Below are positions 62,870 to 64,000 of a DNA stretch of 64,000 bases, piece by piece; the stretch's first letter is position 1; each line of letters opens with the position of its first letter. Source of the DNA: Haloferax mediterranei ATCC 33500 (lineage in GTDB: Archaea > Halobacteriota > Halobacteria > Halobacteriales > Haloferacaceae). Position numbers and translations under genes: made by a program. The notes beneath the pieces are model-generated. The model saw only the letters and a program-made list of their open reading frames with translations. It searched no databases and had not been told where the DNA came from. Location: positions 1,860,001 through 1,924,000 of the forward strand of contig NC_017941.2 of the NCBI RefSeq assembly GCF_000306765.2. Reading direction: 5' to 3'.

Positions 62870-63519
62870 CCCCCGTTCAGGCTCAACTGGCTTCCGACCT
62901 CCGCGACGACCCGAGCGGGCGCGCCGTCGGCATCCACACGGAGCGGCATGACGAACAGGTCGAACGTCCGGTCTACGGGAAGTGCATCCAATCCACAGAG
63001 ATTCTCCACGATGAGTAATTCCGCCCCGAGGAGTGCGTGATGGACTGGTACATCGTCCCCACCTGTTAGGTCCGGGCTGAGTGCGTCGATACCGACCGCG
63101 AGTCCTCGGTCGGCGCACACTTGCGCCGTCTCGGGAGCGAGCGCCGGATGGTCGACCATGCGGTCTGTCCCCCACTCGGCTTCCCATCCAGTTCGGAATA
63201 TCAGACAGTCGACGCCCGGTTCGAGGCGGTCCGGAATCGCGCCGGGCGCGACGAGTTCGTTCGCGCCGATATCGCGGCAATCGACGAGTCGGGTAGTAAA
63301 CCGAAGGTCGTCAACCGAGTACGAGTCGAGCGTCGCGCCGTCCGGTTCGGTGTGCGCCGGGGCATCGACGTGCGTCCCCGCGTGGCTTCCGAGTTCGAGA
63401 CGTGAGACGCGGTAGCCGTCCGTGTCGAAATCGGCGTGCGATTCGACCGAGACGGATGGGTCGCCGGGGTACGTCGGCATCCCCGATTCGACGCGGCGAG
63501 TGAGGTCTACGAGGGTCAC
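62866..63519 (-). CDS. Cyclase-family hydrolase (kynurenine formamidase-like)
   Basis: A 217-residue metal hydrolase. The signature SHAGTHVDAPAHTEPDG contains the HxGTHxDxPxH metal site, and SPDLTGGDDVPVHHALLGAELLIVENL is the second half. The GTG at 63519 (VTLVDLTRRVESGMPTYPGDPS) is the probable start, as the upstream codons are antisense to GltX. Related enzymes are arylformamidases and isatin hydrolases; the substrate is not clear. Confidence 0.85.
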   Translation of the reverse strand: MTLVDLTRRVESGMPTYPGDPSVSVESHADFDTDGYRVSRLELGSHAGTHVDAPAHTEPDGATLDSYSVDDLRFTTRLVDCRDIGANELVAPGAIPDRLEPGVDCLIFRTGWEAEWGTDRMVDHPALAPETAQVCADRGLAVGIDALSPDLTGGDDVPVHHALLGAELLIVENLCGLDALPVDRTFDLFVMPLRVDADGAPARVVAEVGSQLSLNGG

Positions 63520-63595
63520 GAGTGGTGCTACGACGGCCGTCGGTAAAACGAGTGTTTGTGTCGGACTGCGCGAGAGGGTCGAACGGGACGGCGGC

Positions 63596-64000
63596 TTACT
63601 TGTGCGCGAAGTAGACGACCGTCTCGTCGTCGCCGCGGTCGTCCACGCGCACGAAGCCGACGCGCTCGAACTGGACGAGTTCGTCCACGCGCACGTCACC
63701 GAAGTCGGGTTCCGCGACGCCAGCCACGTCGCCGTCCATGGTGCGCATGCGGACCTGCACGCCCTCGGTCGGTACCCAGTGAATCACGTCGACTTCACCC
63801 TCGCGGACCACATCGAGGTCGTCGTCGGTGTAGACGAGGGTGTCGTCCTCGCGGCGGACACAGCCGAAGCCTTTCAGCCAGACGCGGTCGCCTTCGGCGG
63901 GGATGTCACCGGATTCGAGGTGGACGCTATCGTCGACGGGGATGTCGCGGGTGCCGCGGTCTTCGAAGCTCGGATGAAGCGGCGGGTGCGCGGTGTCCGG
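63596..64000 (-). CDS. gltX: Glutamyl-tRNA synthetase, C-terminal part only
   Basis: The frame is open to the window edge and encodes 134 residues of the C-terminal anticodon-binding beta-barrels. Read from the edge it gives PDTAHPPLHPSFEDRGTRDI, then ESGDIPAEGDRVWLKGFGCVRRED, then IHWVPTEGVQVRMRT, and ends VVYFAHK. This is the archaeal/eukaryotic class of GluRS/GlnRS C-terminal domain. The catalytic domain lies outside the window. A GluRS rather than GlnRS is assumed because haloarchaea make Gln-tRNA indirectly. Confidence 0.85.
   Translation of the reverse strand, partial: PDTAHPPLHPSFEDRGTRDIPVDDSVHLESGDIPAEGDRVWLKGFGCVRREDDTLVYTDDDLDVVREGEVDVIHWVPTEGVQVRMRTMDGDVAGVAEPDFGDVRVDELVQFERVGFVRVDDRGDDETVVYFAHK

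Overview
The window is one high-GC stretch of a haloarchaeal chromosome. Its proteins are acidic, it has archaeal ribosomal-protein and RNA-polymerase gene clusters, TATA boxes about 27 nt upstream of many start codons (leaderless mRNAs), a mevalonate-pathway pair, and haloarchaea-only small proteins. The small four-CxxC zinc protein beside aEF-1beta and the general gene order point to Haloferax or a close relative. That assignment is from memory of the genus, not from a search.

Layout. 1-3.7 kb: end of a Liv-type amino-acid ABC transporter (ATPases LivG, LivF), a frameshifted lipoprotein gene and a Tat-lipoprotein binding protein. 3.9-10.1 kb: uridine kinase, a small AT-rich patch with tRNA-Ser-derived repeats and a DUF3892 gene, tRNA-Ser(UGA), a DUF2064-like protein, Fe-S uracil-DNA glycosylase, Mrp and MoaA. 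10.3-15.8 kb: a putative envelope/efflux locus (COG1361-like exoprotein, MMPL/RND transporter, zinc-ribbon membrane protein, TetR regulator). 16.4-22.6 kb: tRNA-Ser(GCU), S13-S4-S11-RpoD, tRNA-Leu(CAG), L18e-L13-S9-RpoN-RpoK-enolase-S2. 22.7-37.2 kb: assorted metabolism and DNA repair: rhodanese-MBL fusion, VOC protein, DUF2342 metalloprotease, a candidate structured RNA, Dna2-like nuclease-helicase, LarA-like enzyme, Lhr helicase, and isopentenyl phosphate kinase with mevalonate kinase. 37.3-48.9 kb: M42 peptidase, L11, L1-L10-L12, TctA-like permease, zinc protein with aEF-1beta, cystathionine gamma-synthase, and L21e-RpoF-DUF655-KsgA-MscS-HemK. 49-56.8 kb: two-gene methionine synthase, SnoaL-like protein, L7Ae-S28e-L24e-NDK, TmcA and a GNAT protein. 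56.9-64 kb: FixCX-EtfA-EtfB with a ferredoxin, DUF456, a cyclase, and the end of GltX.

Most of the window is core translation and transcription machinery. I found no IS element, prophage, CRISPR array or classical defence island. The least explained elements are: (i) a promoter-linked, multi-helix RNA candidate on the minus strand at about 25,850-26,000; (ii) the tRNA-Ser-derived repeat patch at 5.05-5.72 kb; (iii) regulatory-looking leaders of the L1 and L7Ae operons, with a 26-bp perfect palindrome next to the L1 promoter; (iv) a duplicated N-terminal module on ETF-alpha; and (v) an L24e that has lost most of its zinc ligands. These are candidates. None is proven to be a new system.
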